The notes beneath the pieces were generated by a model. That model saw only the letters and a program-made list of their open reading frames with translations. It was not told the origin of the DNA and ran no database searches. A stretch of 9,362 nucleotides of DNA from Candidatus Woesearchaeota archaeon (GTDB taxonomy: Archaea; Nanobdellota; Nanobdellia; Woesearchaeales; GW2011-AR9). A program made the translations under genes and the position numbers. Below are positions 1 to 6,244 of this stretch, in pieces (the stretch's first letter is position 1; every line of letters starts with the position of its first letter). The stretch covers positions 1 through 9,362 of the forward strand of contig JACPCC010000069.1 in assembly GCA_016179995.1 (NCBI GenBank), read 5' to 3'.

Positions 1-939
1 CAAAATCAATATGCTTTAAAAGTTATACCTTCCGCGCCAAAAAGTAAGCCTCTTTTATTCTCTTTTTTGGTACGTCCAAATTTACCTCCAGCAGAGATAG
101 GCTTGGGTACGGCTGGTGGTGCTTCTTTATATTACGTGCCGAATGTAGGAACACCCACAGTAAATCCTGATGCAATTCCTACTTCTGGTGGAGTCGCTGG
201 ACTTTGTGTATACAATCTTGGCAATTCTATTAATGATCTCATTATCAATAGTATTTCACCGGGAGCTATAACTTTGGAAAATCCTCCTATCACCTGGACT
301 TCAGGTGGCGTAGGAACAACCTCAGTACCTGTTCCACCGACTGTTAAGTTAAAAGTAATTAATGACTTGACTGGATCTAATGAAGTAGTTGGGATGATGT
401 TGGCTCCAAGTGGTCAGTGGAATACTGCGTCCAGAGAAAATTTTTTATGTACCGATACGACTTTAGAAACAATTCCTGTTGCTGGTCAGAGGGAGTTTAC
501 GATACCTGATAGTTATATTACAACTAACGATTTTGGAGAAGAGGTAACTAACTATGACTTAAGTATAATTGTTGGTAGAAAGGAGACGGCAGGATCCCTT
601 GGTTTTTCAAGCTTTTCTGATTGGGATTCTTTTTGTTTAAATTTGGCTGAGTTGTCTACAGGTCCAGGTGTAACTCCAGACATGATAAGTGATTTTTATA
701 TTACCTGCTCTAAACAGTATTGTAATGGCTACATGGCCAGCCCCCACTATGTTTACTCCGATTGTCCTTCTATGCCGCGAGATGGTGATAATTATTATGA
801 GGCCCAGAAATCTTTTGAATTATCAGTTGATGGGCATTGTCAAGGGCTTACTCTTGTCATTCAGTTAAGCAAATTACTGCCTGACGGGAACAGCTTAAAT
901 GCCGAGTCACCAATGTGTAGATTGTATGCTCCTTCATGA
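1..939 (+). CDS. Unrecognised Cys-containing, probably exported protein (C-terminal part, 5' end beyond window)
   Basis: I do not recognise this protein. The reading frame is open from the first base, so the 312 residues visible are a C-terminal part; the TTG at 67 is not a convincing start, since no ribosome-binding site precedes it and coding continues upstream. The sequence is rich in Gly, Thr, Ser, Pro and Asn and looks beta-rich, as in secreted beta-sandwich proteins. It has eight cysteines, mostly in the C-terminal half (for example TCSKQYC, DCPSM, GHCQG, PMCRL), an even number that would suit disulfide bonds outside the membrane. I see no transmembrane segment, LPXTG-like anchor or catalytic motif. 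It ends 51 bp before the lipoprotein-type propeller gene on the same strand, which also points to the cell surface. Function unknown; surface location is inferred. Confidence 0.6.
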   Translation, partial: QNQYALKVIPSAPKSKPLLFSFLVRPNLPPAEIGLGTAGGASLYYVPNVGTPTVNPDAIPTSGGVAGLCVYNLGNSINDLIINSISPGAITLENPPITWTSGGVGTTSVPVPPTVKLKVINDLTGSNEVVGMMLAPSGQWNTASRENFLCTDTTLETIPVAGQREFTIPDSYITTNDFGEEVTNYDLSIIVGRKETAGSLGFSSFSDWDSFCLNLAELSTGPGVTPDMISDFYITCSKQYCNGYMASPHYVYSDCPSMPRDGDNYYEAQKSFELSVDGHCQGLTLVIQLSKLLPDGNSLNAESPMCRLYAPS

Positions 940-944
940 TACTT

Positions 945-990
945 TTGTTTAACTGTCATTTTCTTTGCTATACTAGGAAAGATTTAAATA
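945..990 (+). promoter_or_regulatory. Promoter region of the PD40 lipoprotein gene (archaeal BRE/TATA reading preferred)
   Basis: An archaeal-type element GGAAAG + ATTTAAATA lies at 976-990. The centre of TTTAAA (985.5) is 29.5 bp before the ATG at 1015, exactly the distance seen at vapB in this window, which would give near-leaderless transcription from that second ATG. A competing bacterial-type reading exists: TTGTTT (945-950), an 18-bp spacer, then TATACT (969-974) with an extended TGC. AGGAAAG at 975-981 could instead act as a Shine-Dalgarno for the ATG at 991. Sequence alone cannot decide between these. Confidence 0.4.
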
Positions 991-2133
991 ATGGAGTCAT
1001 TTTTAAGTAGTAATATGGTCTTGGAAAAAATAGTCTCTGGATCCAGCAGTACTCAAAAGAGTCTCTGCCGTCTTGCTCAGTATGCATTGTTAGGGAGTAC
1101 TTTGCTTATGGGAGGCACACTTGGTTGTACTGATCCGCAACGCTTAGATTCAAGTGATACTGTTGAAGATAGTGATACTGCCTCAGACAATTCTCTTTCT
1201 AATAGTATTGCTTACTTTTTGTCGGATAGTACTTCTGCAGAATTGGTGATTGCGGATGAAGATGGTTCCGAAGTACGAAGCTTTAGTTTTCCCTGGGAAG
1301 TCAACGCTTATGCAGCTCCATGTTGGACACCAGATGGGAAAAAAATTATTGTTTCTCCATCAGATTCGGCAAATGGTGGGTTATTTACACTAGATATATC
1401 ATCTGGAAGGGTAGACGCATTAGTTCAATCTGCAGATGTATATTATAGTTCTCCAAAAGTAGCTTTGAATGGTGGTATTGCTGTTCAAGTTTCTCAGGTT
1501 CGAAGTGAGGATTTAGGGCCAGCAGAAATTGTTGTAGTTCGTGGTACAACAGTGGAAAGGGTTACTCATAATCTTGTTCAGGACTATTCTCCTGCCTGGA
1601 CCCCGGAAGGACGTTTGTTATATGTGTCCAGTAGTGCGCATCGCAGTACGGTGTACAGTTATGATGGTGAGCAGTCTACAGAAGTTCGGATAGGCGAATC
1701 ATATATCTATAAGCTTGCTCCATCTCCAGATGGCTCCCTCTTGGCAATTTTGGGTGGTGCTTTTGGTGAAACCAGCTTATATCAGGTACCAGCAACTGGC
1801 GGAGCGGCAGAAATATTGGCACCCATCAATGGAAGAAACCTTCAATGGGCACCTAATGGAAGATATATAGTCTTTGATACTGGCGTAACCTCGCTTACTC
1901 ACTCGCTGTACCGTTGGGATGTCACCGAGAAGCAGCTCGTTCGCCTAGCGGCGGAAGGAAATGGCTCTCCTGCTGTTCGTCGTGATTCAGAATATATAGT
2001 GTTCCGCTCCAATCGTACAGGAGATCCAAACCTCTTCAAAATGCGTTGGGATGGAACAGAAGTGCAGCCGTTGACATCCCAAGTAGAGCCTTTTTGGGTT
2101 AGTCCCGCAGAATGGGAAGGATTTTGTAGATAA
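991..2133 (+). CDS. Lipoprotein-like TolB/PD40 beta-propeller protein
   Basis: Predicted surface-anchored beta-propeller of the WD40-like/PD40 (TolB C-terminal) type. The 380-residue product starts with a Ser-rich stretch, then K23-R27 and a hydrophobic run (about 28-45) ending in TLGC; Cys46 is a plausible lipidation site although the box is not canonical (Thr at -3). An acidic Ser/Thr linker follows (47-70). Blade signatures are CWTPDGK (111-117), AWTPEGR (202-208), APSPDGS (243-249), QWAPNGR (285-291) and SNRTGDPNLFKMRWDG (340-355), the last close to the usual TolB form; about six blades are expected. Such domains mediate protein binding; the partner is unknown. Start: ATG 991 has AGGAAAG 9 bases upstream, but an archaeal TATA-like box fits ATG 1015 (Met9) better, and the signal peptide survives either way. 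Fifteen of 20 Arg codons are CGN, unlike the AGA-rich genes to the right. Confidence 0.8.
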   Translation: MESFLSSNMVLEKIVSGSSSTQKSLCRLAQYALLGSTLLMGGTLGCTDPQRLDSSDTVEDSDTASDNSLSNSIAYFLSDSTSAELVIADEDGSEVRSFSFPWEVNAYAAPCWTPDGKKIIVSPSDSANGGLFTLDISSGRVDALVQSADVYYSSPKVALNGGIAVQVSQVRSEDLGPAEIVVVRGTTVERVTHNLVQDYSPAWTPEGRLLYVSSSAHRSTVYSYDGEQSTEVRIGESYIYKLAPSPDGSLLAILGGAFGETSLYQVPATGGAAEILAPINGRNLQWAPNGRYIVFDTGVTSLTHSLYRWDVTEKQLVRLAAEGNGSPAVRRDSEYIVFRSNRTGDPNLFKMRWDGTEVQPLTSQVEPFWVSPAEWEGFCR

Positions 2134-2149
2134 AGTTTGATTAATATTA

Positions 2150-2193
2150 TTTCCGTATTTTCCTCTTTTACATTTTTCTTTACTTAACTTTTT
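2150..2193 (+). terminator. T-rich tract after the propeller gene
   Basis: A pyrimidine/T-rich stretch starts 17 bases after the propeller stop codon and contains several runs of four to five T without a stable hairpin. This is the form expected for archaeal U-rich termination. Its end overlaps the TATA-like box proposed for rps6e. Confidence 0.35.
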
Positions 2194-2264
2194 AAATAAA
2201 GACTATATTCTAATAAAAATACATGCTGTAAAGCAGTATCTTGCTGAGATAGCACAAATTATAA
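2191..2264 (+). promoter_or_regulatory. Candidate promoter and leader of rps6e
   Basis: Two TATA-like boxes are visible. TTTAAATA at 2191-2198 would start transcription near 2220 and give a leader of about 95 nt. TTATAA at 2259-2264 would give a leader of about 30 nt. Unlike vapB and the 59-residue gene, rps6e has a clear Shine-Dalgarno, so a leadered mRNA is expected in either case. In the first reading, the small inverted repeats at 2224-2254 would lie at the very 5' end of the mRNA. Confidence 0.3.
2224..2254 (+). repeat. Overlapping short inverted repeats upstream of rps6e
   Basis: TGCT(gtaa)AGCA at 2224-2235 and TGCT(gagat)AGCA at 2242-2254 are two copies of the same TGCT/AGCA inverted repeat. 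Between and overlapping them, TATCT(tgctg)AGATA at 2237-2251 makes a 5-bp stem that excludes the second hairpin. The stems are short and may be fortuitous. Confidence 0.3.
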
Positions 2265-2316
2265 TTGATTCGTGCCGGAGTTAATAAACTCTTTAATCTC
2301 GGAACCGGAGGAAAAA

Positions 2317-2733
2317 ATGACAGAATTTAAAGCAGTGCTCTCAACCAAAGACGGAAAGAGCTACCAAAAAGAATTGAAAAGTCCCGAAGCGGACAATTTG
2401 TTAAAGAAAAGAATCGGAGAAACTATTTCTGGAAATGAATTAGGTTTTCCTGGATATGAATTCTTAATTACTGGCGGAAGCGACAAATGTGGTTTTCCTA
2501 TGCGTAAAGGTATACAATTACCGAGAAAGAAAGTTCTTATTGGTAAAAGCGTCGGTTTTAGCGGCTTAAACCGTGTTGGCTATAAACAATCTGGCTTATT
2601 TCAAAGAAGAACCGTCTGCGGTGAAATGGTAACTAAAATTATTCATCAAGTTAATCTAAAAGTCTTGAAAGAAGGCGCAGAAACTTTAGGCCCAGCAGCA
2701 ACTGAAGAAAAAACAGCACCTGCTGAACAATAA
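2317..2733 (+). CDS. rps6e: Ribosomal protein eS6 (S6e), archaeal type
   Basis: Small-subunit ribosomal protein found in archaea and eukaryotes and absent from bacteria, so it is the best lineage marker in the window. The 138-residue product carries the family core: LITGGSDKCGFPM (50-62), a basic segment around RKKVLIGKSVGF (70-81), then QRRTVCGEMVTKIIHQVNLKV (in pieces at 97-116), matching the usual R-[RK]-T-V-x-G and I-x-Q-x-N pattern. The Ala/Glu/Pro/Thr-rich tail (about 121-138) is variable in the family. I chose ATG 2317 because GGAGG lies at 2307-2311 with five bases between; the in-frame GTG at 2272 would add 15 residues before the normal N-terminus MTEFK. Four of six Arg codons are AGA. 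The gene stands alone here, convergent with the toxin-antitoxin operon. Confidence 0.95.
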   Translation: MTEFKAVLSTKDGKSYQKELKSPEADNLLKKRIGETISGNELGFPGYEFLITGGSDKCGFPMRKGIQLPRKKVLIGKSVGFSGLNRVGYKQSGLFQRRTVCGEMVTKIIHQVNLKVLKEGAETLGPAATEEKTAPAEQ

Positions 2734-2735
2734 GT

Positions 2736-2764
2736 GTTTTGTGTTCTATATTTGTATTTTTTTT
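2736..2764 (+). terminator. T-rich terminator of rps6e
   Basis: Immediately after the rps6e stop codon the + strand is T-rich and ends in a run of eight T (2757-2764) without a clear stem. This is the typical archaeal oligo-T terminator. On the minus strand the same stretch is A-rich, so it should not terminate vapC transcripts. Confidence 0.5.
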
Positions 2765-2776
2765 AATTAATATTCT

Positions 2777-3145
2777 TTATGACTTTACAAACTCTACATT
2801 CTCAAGATCTTCAAAACCACCATCTCCCGTCAAAAAAATTAATCCACGCTCTTTAGCAAAAGCATATCCCAAACAATCAGCATAAGAGAGATTTCTTTTT
2901 TTGTACTTTTGTTTCAATTTCAATGCATTTAAAGTAATTGTCCAATCAAAGTTTTCAACACAATCTTTAAAGATATTATATATCTTCTTTGCTTTTTCTT
3001 CACCATGGTCCAAAAAAGTAGAATAGGCTACCTCAACTAAGTTCAGCCAAGTAATAATTACTGCTTTTTCACTATACTTAAAATACTTGGGATTGCCTTT
3101 TATTATTTCTATAAGTGCATAACTATCAAAAAAGTATTCGCTCAT
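2777..3145 (-). CDS. vapC: VapC-type PIN-domain ribonuclease toxin
   Basis: Toxin of a type II toxin-antitoxin system: a Mg2+-dependent PIN-fold RNase expected to cleave tRNA or other RNA when freed from its antitoxin. Taking the ATG that overlaps the antitoxin stop, the product has 122 residues, the usual PIN toxin length. The acidic active-site residues are in place: Asp7 in FFDSYAL, Glu38 in NLVEVAY, Asp90 in SYADCLGYA and Asp108 in FLTGDGGFEDL, so it should be active. A start two codons further upstream would give MGMSEYF and lies inside the antitoxin, but the ATGA overlap is the standard arrangement for translational coupling. Its RNA target cannot be read from sequence. No T-rich terminator is visible on its own strand before rps6e, whose gene faces it across 43 bp. 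Confidence 0.9.
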   Translation of the reverse strand: MSEYFFDSYALIEIIKGNPKYFKYSEKAVIITWLNLVEVAYSTFLDHGEEKAKKIYNIFKDCVENFDWTITLNALKLKQKYKKRNLSYADCLGYAFAKERGLIFLTGDGGFEDLENVEFVKS

Positions 3146-3357
3146 TCCCAACCTTTCTTCATATCTTTCTTAATCTCTTCAGTCGGTCTTTTCCAGTCTG
3201 AAAGAAGTCCGAAGAACTCTTTAACTTTAGGTCTTCTATGAAATATTACTGTGATAGTTTCATTTTCAGCAATTCCCTCTTCTTGGACAATTTCTGTAGG
3301 TATAACTATCCCTAAAGAATTACCCCACTTTCTGGCAATACATTCCGTTTCACTCAT
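3142..3357 (-). CDS. vapB: AbrB/MazE-type antitoxin (VapB)
   Basis: Antitoxin partner of the PIN toxin. The 71-residue protein opens with a swapped-hairpin AbrB DNA-binding domain: ARKWGNSLGIVIPTEIV (8-24) is the canonical R-K-W-G-N-S-x-G-hydrophobic-P segment, followed by an acidic turn and strand (ENETITVIF, 31-39). The C-terminal part FFGLLSDWKRPTEEIKKDM (48-66), ending in KKGWE, is the Trp- and charge-rich tail that in this family wraps the PIN toxin groove and blocks its active site. Its TGA overlaps the toxin ATG by four bases, so the two are translationally coupled. Antitoxin plus toxin normally repress their own promoter; three evenly spaced TTATATT repeats just upstream are the likely target. 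Confidence 0.9.
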   Translation of the reverse strand: MSETECIARKWGNSLGIVIPTEIVQEEGIAENETITVIFHRRPKVKEFFGLLSDWKRPTEEIKKDMKKGWE

Positions 3358-3358
3358 A

Positions 3359-3385
3359 TTATATTTGATTATATTAAGTTATATT
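3359..3385 (-). repeat. Three 10-bp-phased TTATATT repeats, candidate operator for VapBC autoregulation
   Basis: On the + strand TTATATT occurs exactly at 3359-3365, 3369-3375 and 3379-3385; read along the vapB strand it is AATATAA. The period is exactly 10 bp, one helical turn, so all copies face the same side of the DNA. They fill the space from the TATA box to the antitoxin start codon, and the outermost copy overlaps the TATA box. This is where an AbrB-type autorepressor would be expected to bind. Binding is inferred. Confidence 0.45.
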
Positions 3386-3397
3386 TAAATATTTCGG
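3381..3397 (-). promoter_or_regulatory. BRE/TATA promoter of vapBC
   Basis: On the minus strand CCGAAA (BRE-like) is followed directly by the palindromic box ATATTTAAATAT. The centre of TTTAAA (3386.5) is 29.5 bp from the A of the vapB ATG, which predicts transcription starting within a few bases of the start codon. The lack of a Shine-Dalgarno before vapB agrees with leaderless translation. Confidence 0.6.
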
Positions 3398-3436
3398 AGC
3401 TCTTAGTATTTTTATTTGTTTTGAGGAAACAACAAG

Positions 3437-3444
3437 TTTTTATA
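3437..3444 (+). promoter_or_regulatory. TATA box of the 59-residue membrane protein gene
   Basis: TTTTTATA at 3437-3444, preceded by the A-rich GAGGAAACAACAAG as a possible BRE, lies 28.5 bp (centre of TTTATA) from the ATG at 3470. This predicts a leaderless or nearly leaderless transcript diverging from vapBC. Confidence 0.5.
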
Positions 3445-3469
3445 CTTCTTTTCTTTTATTTCTTATATT

Positions 3470-3649
3470 ATGGACTTAAAACAAAGTTTTGCTGACTTTA
3501 ATCAGAATGTAAATGATTTCTTTAATTTTATAGCTGATAAACTAAAGAATTATAAAAACCTAAGTATAGGCGAGCAGATAGCTTACCCTGCTGTTGGTTT
3601 AGGATTGATATTGATATTGGTTTCTTTGGTGATGTTTATCTTAAGTTAA
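3470..3649 (+). CDS. Small single-pass membrane protein (59 aa), function unknown
   Basis: ATG at 3470 to TAA at 3647-3649 encodes 59 residues. The N-terminal half is a polar, probably amphipathic helix (MDLKQSFADFNQNVNDFFNF, then IADKLKNYKN). The segment LSIGEQIAYP (31-40) leads into one hydrophobic transmembrane helix AVGLGLILILVSLVMFIL (41-58) that ends the protein one residue later, so it should be C-tail-anchored. A TATA box at the right distance and a normal coding composition support a real gene despite its size. I recall short DPANN proteins with a similar GEQIAY-plus-membrane-helix layout, but cannot confirm homology here. It diverges from vapBC and converges on the large kinase gene, with only seven bases between their stop codons. 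No function can be assigned. Confidence 0.7.
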   Translation: MDLKQSFADFNQNVNDFFNFIADKLKNYKNLSIGEQIAYPAVGLGLILILVSLVMFILS

Positions 3650-3656
3650 AAGAATA

Positions 3657-6218
3657 TTAAATTTTCTTATTTAGTTTAATTAAACTGCTGTCATTCTTAA
3701 GTTTATTAATTTTTGAAATGTTCAGAGGGGTGTTTTTAGATCCAAGATAAATTATACTCTCTCGATTATATCCTTCGTTTAAGTTTTTATAATCTCCTAC
3801 TCCAATTTCATTAGTAATTATGTTATCTATTTCCGGTGTTCCAACTCCCCTTACAATGTTACTCAAAGAATTATCATATCTACTTGGTTCTTCAACTCTA
3901 ACAGGTTCATTACGACGACTCATCTCTATTTGATATTCCTCTGGGGACAATAATTCATGATCCCACATGGCATTTTTTAATCTAACTAATCTTTCACTTA
4001 TGGTATAGCTTTCACTTACAGAATATCTATTTTCTTGTCTTTCAGATGGTTCTGTTTTCCTTTCTCTAACTTTTTCTTTTACTCTCTCCAATATCTGATA
4101 CGGGCTTAAACTAACATCAGCAACTTCTTCCAATGTGCCTTTAATATCTGTACCTACAGCTTGATATGTTTCTAATAGAGCATTAGCAATGTTCTTAGGA
4201 GCATAATGCCTTTCGATTTGGCCTTGGTAATCGTTACGATGTCCTAATTTCAGGATGCCGTATCCTATTGGTGAGACTACTAAGCTTACAATTACATCAC
4301 TCAAATCTACTGAAGGCATACTCGCCCATAAACTTCCTGCTATAATTGCTATGCTACCATTCAATAAATTTTGTTTAGAAGCTCTAAAATCTCTTTCATC
4401 TGGTGCTTTAGTGTCAGAAGCCATCTTTCCATTATATCTTACATGATCATTCTCTTCTGAATTTTTGTAATCAAATCTAAATCCCTCATCTTCTAAAGTA
4501 GCGGCTAGAGCTAAACTTCTTTTATCTAAACTATGGCTATCTGCGGTTATCCTTTCTTCTAAATCTTTCAATTCTCCTTTCTTTGCTTTTTTCAAATTAA
4601 CTGTATATTTCTCTTTATCAAATCCAGTAAAAGTTGCTTTGCTTTTGGTTTTCAAAATATGGAATGTTTCATTCAATGTTTCTGCTGAAACTCCTTGTTT
4701 TTGTGCGTAAGCTAATAATTCATGACAGTTTTCTACAAATAGATCTACATTTCTTCTTTGAAACTCCTCACCAGTAGAATTACCTTCAAAATTAGTGCCG
4801 ATGCTTCTACCTGTTATTGTCTCAGACATTTGTCTTAGTTCTGATAAATTAAATCCCAAAGCTCTGTAACTACTCTTAAAATTATTGGTAAATCTTAATA
4901 TCTCTGGGATTTCTTTTTCTTCTTTCAATAATCTAATAGTTTCTTTTACCATCATTTTTTGATCAGCATTCAGATCTTTCTCAGAAGTCAAATAATCTTG
5001 TATTCTCTCAATTTTATGACTATCTCTAAATGGACCCTTTAAGTAAGTAGTTAAAATTTTATGAGTAGAATGAATTCGTGACAAATGTTCTTTCCCTTGA
5101 TAAGTTCCAGCAGTTTTTTCTTCTAGAGCATCCTGGGGTATAATAGTTATATCTGAGATTTCTTCCTTTTTAACTTCTGGTCCATAGCGCAAGTGTATTT
5201 CTACTTCTGCCAATTTTTCTCTCAATTCAATCGCAGTTTTCGCTCTTTCATTATAATCTTCTTTAGTCATGCTATCTACTATTTTAGTTATCGAAGAAGC
5301 AAATCTAGCACTTCCCGTTCTCTCAATTATTTTTTTCTCTAATTTTGTAAAGTCTAAATTATTATGCGTGGCACAAACAGCTCCCTCAACTTCTTCTCCT
5401 GCTAATAATTCATATAACATCAATCCTATTGAATAAATATCGGAATTTGGTTTAGTATTGCCATTAACTTGTTCTGGGGCCATATATTTTAAACTTCCAA
5501 AGACACTACCTTTCTCCATTAAAGTGCTGCCTAAAGTTGCTCTAATGTCACTAGTAACTCCGCCGGCATCTAAAACCCTTAATCTACCTGCATCATTCTC
5601 AATGATAATATTCTCTAATTTCAAATCACGATGGGCTTTTCCTAAGCTTTGCATATGCTCCACAAAATCTAATAATTGTTTTACCCAATAAATGCTTGAA
5701 GCTGGTTCTATTTCGGGATTAATTTTATTGGTAAATGGTTCACCATGAATAGATTCCATCACTAAGTTTTGTTGAACATGGCTTTTAGCATCAGTTGTTT
5801 CAAATAGACCGTAGACCTCTGGAAGAGCAGGATGTCCAATATCTTTTAGTTCTCGTAATTCATCATAAACTCTGGCGGCTAATTCTTTAGAACGCTGACT
5901 GCCTTTTTGACCGGTTCTAAGATATGTTTTGATAATGACTTCTGAACTAGCTATTGCTGTACCTCTATATTCGGCTAAAGAAACTTGAGCTTGCGTGCCC
6001 TCGCCAATTACTTCACCAAAGACAAAATCTTCTGCTTTAAGACCTCTAGCTAAACTGCTTAGAACACTGGTGGTTGGTTGAGATGTTGTATCTACACTGA
6101 TTTCTGTTAGTGTTTCTTCTAATGCTATGGGAGCTTCATCTGTTGCTAAAGCATAATCTATCTCCTCGGTTCTTTCTTCTGTTCTTTTACGTCTTAATAA
6201 ATCTTCAGTAGTTGACAT
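3657..6218 (-). CDS. Large membrane-anchored Hanks-type Ser/Thr protein kinase with atypical DAG motif
   Basis: Predicted protein kinase of 853 residues. A Ser/Thr-rich N-terminal extension (1-64) precedes the kinase domain (about 65-345): glycine loop IGEGTQAQV (71-79), Lys97 in VIIKTY, catalytic loop AHRDLKLEN (195-203; Asp198, Asn203), Mg-binding Asp217 in LDAGG where DFG reads DAG, APE at 247-249 and SDIYSIGL (Asp260). Key Lys and Asp residues are kept, so it is probably active despite the Phe-to-Ala change. Residues 346-620 are charged, mostly helical and unrecognised. Two hydrophobic segments (about 622-636 and 641-657) form a likely membrane hairpin. In the tail, SERLVRLKNAMWDHELLSPE plus EYQIEMSR (741-768) resembles a SHOCT domain. 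It lies 52 bp downstream of a second kinase gene on the same strand. A BRE/TATA-like AGAAAT-CATAAAATA about 29 bp from the ATG suggests it can also be transcribed alone. Substrates are unknown. Confidence 0.85.
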   Translation of the reverse strand: MSTTEDLLRRKRTEERTEEIDYALATDEAPIALEETLTEISVDTTSQPTTSVLSSLARGLKAEDFVFGEVIGEGTQAQVSLAEYRGTAIASSEVIIKTYLRTGQKGSQRSKELAARVYDELRELKDIGHPALPEVYGLFETTDAKSHVQQNLVMESIHGEPFTNKINPEIEPASSIYWVKQLLDFVEHMQSLGKAHRDLKLENIIIENDAGRLRVLDAGGVTSDIRATLGSTLMEKGSVFGSLKYMAPEQVNGNTKPNSDIYSIGLMLYELLAGEEVEGAVCATHNNLDFTKLEKKIIERTGSARFASSITKIVDSMTKEDYNERAKTAIELREKLAEVEIHLRYGPEVKKEEISDITIIPQDALEEKTAGTYQGKEHLSRIHSTHKILTTYLKGPFRDSHKIERIQDYLTSEKDLNADQKMMVKETIRLLKEEKEIPEILRFTNNFKSSYRALGFNLSELRQMSETITGRSIGTNFEGNSTGEEFQRRNVDLFVENCHELLAYAQKQGVSAETLNETFHILKTKSKATFTGFDKEKYTVNLKKAKKGELKDLEERITADSHSLDKRSLALAATLEDEGFRFDYKNSEENDHVRYNGKMASDTKAPDERDFRASKQNLLNGSIAIIAGSLWASMPSVDLSDVIVSLVVSPIGYGILKLGHRNDYQGQIERHYAPKNIANALLETYQAVGTDIKGTLEEVADVSLSPYQILERVKEKVRERKTEPSERQENRYSVSESYTISERLVRLKNAMWDHELLSPEEYQIEMSRRNEPVRVEEPSRYDNSLSNIVRGVGTPEIDNIITNEIGVGDYKNLNEGYNRESIIYLGSKNTPLNISKINKLKNDSSLIKLNKKI

Positions 6219-6244
6219 TTTTTATATTTCTTCTTTAATTTTTA

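Noticed and set aside
67..69. TTG as the start of the left-edge gene
   Set aside because: The frame is open back to base 1 and no ribosome-binding site precedes the TTG, so the gene is simply cut by the window edge.
2272..2316. GTG start 15 codons upstream of the rps6e ATG
   Set aside because: The added residues are not part of the eS6 N-terminus, and GGAGG is correctly spaced only for ATG 2317.
4255..4446. 63-codon open frame on the + strand inside the large kinase gene
   Set aside because: It is antisense to a well-supported kinase coding region, has no promoter geometry and no recognisable protein.
5458..5691. 77-codon open frame on the + strand opposite the kinase catalytic core
   Set aside because: It is antisense to conserved kinase motifs (APE, DAG, HRD), which explains the frame.
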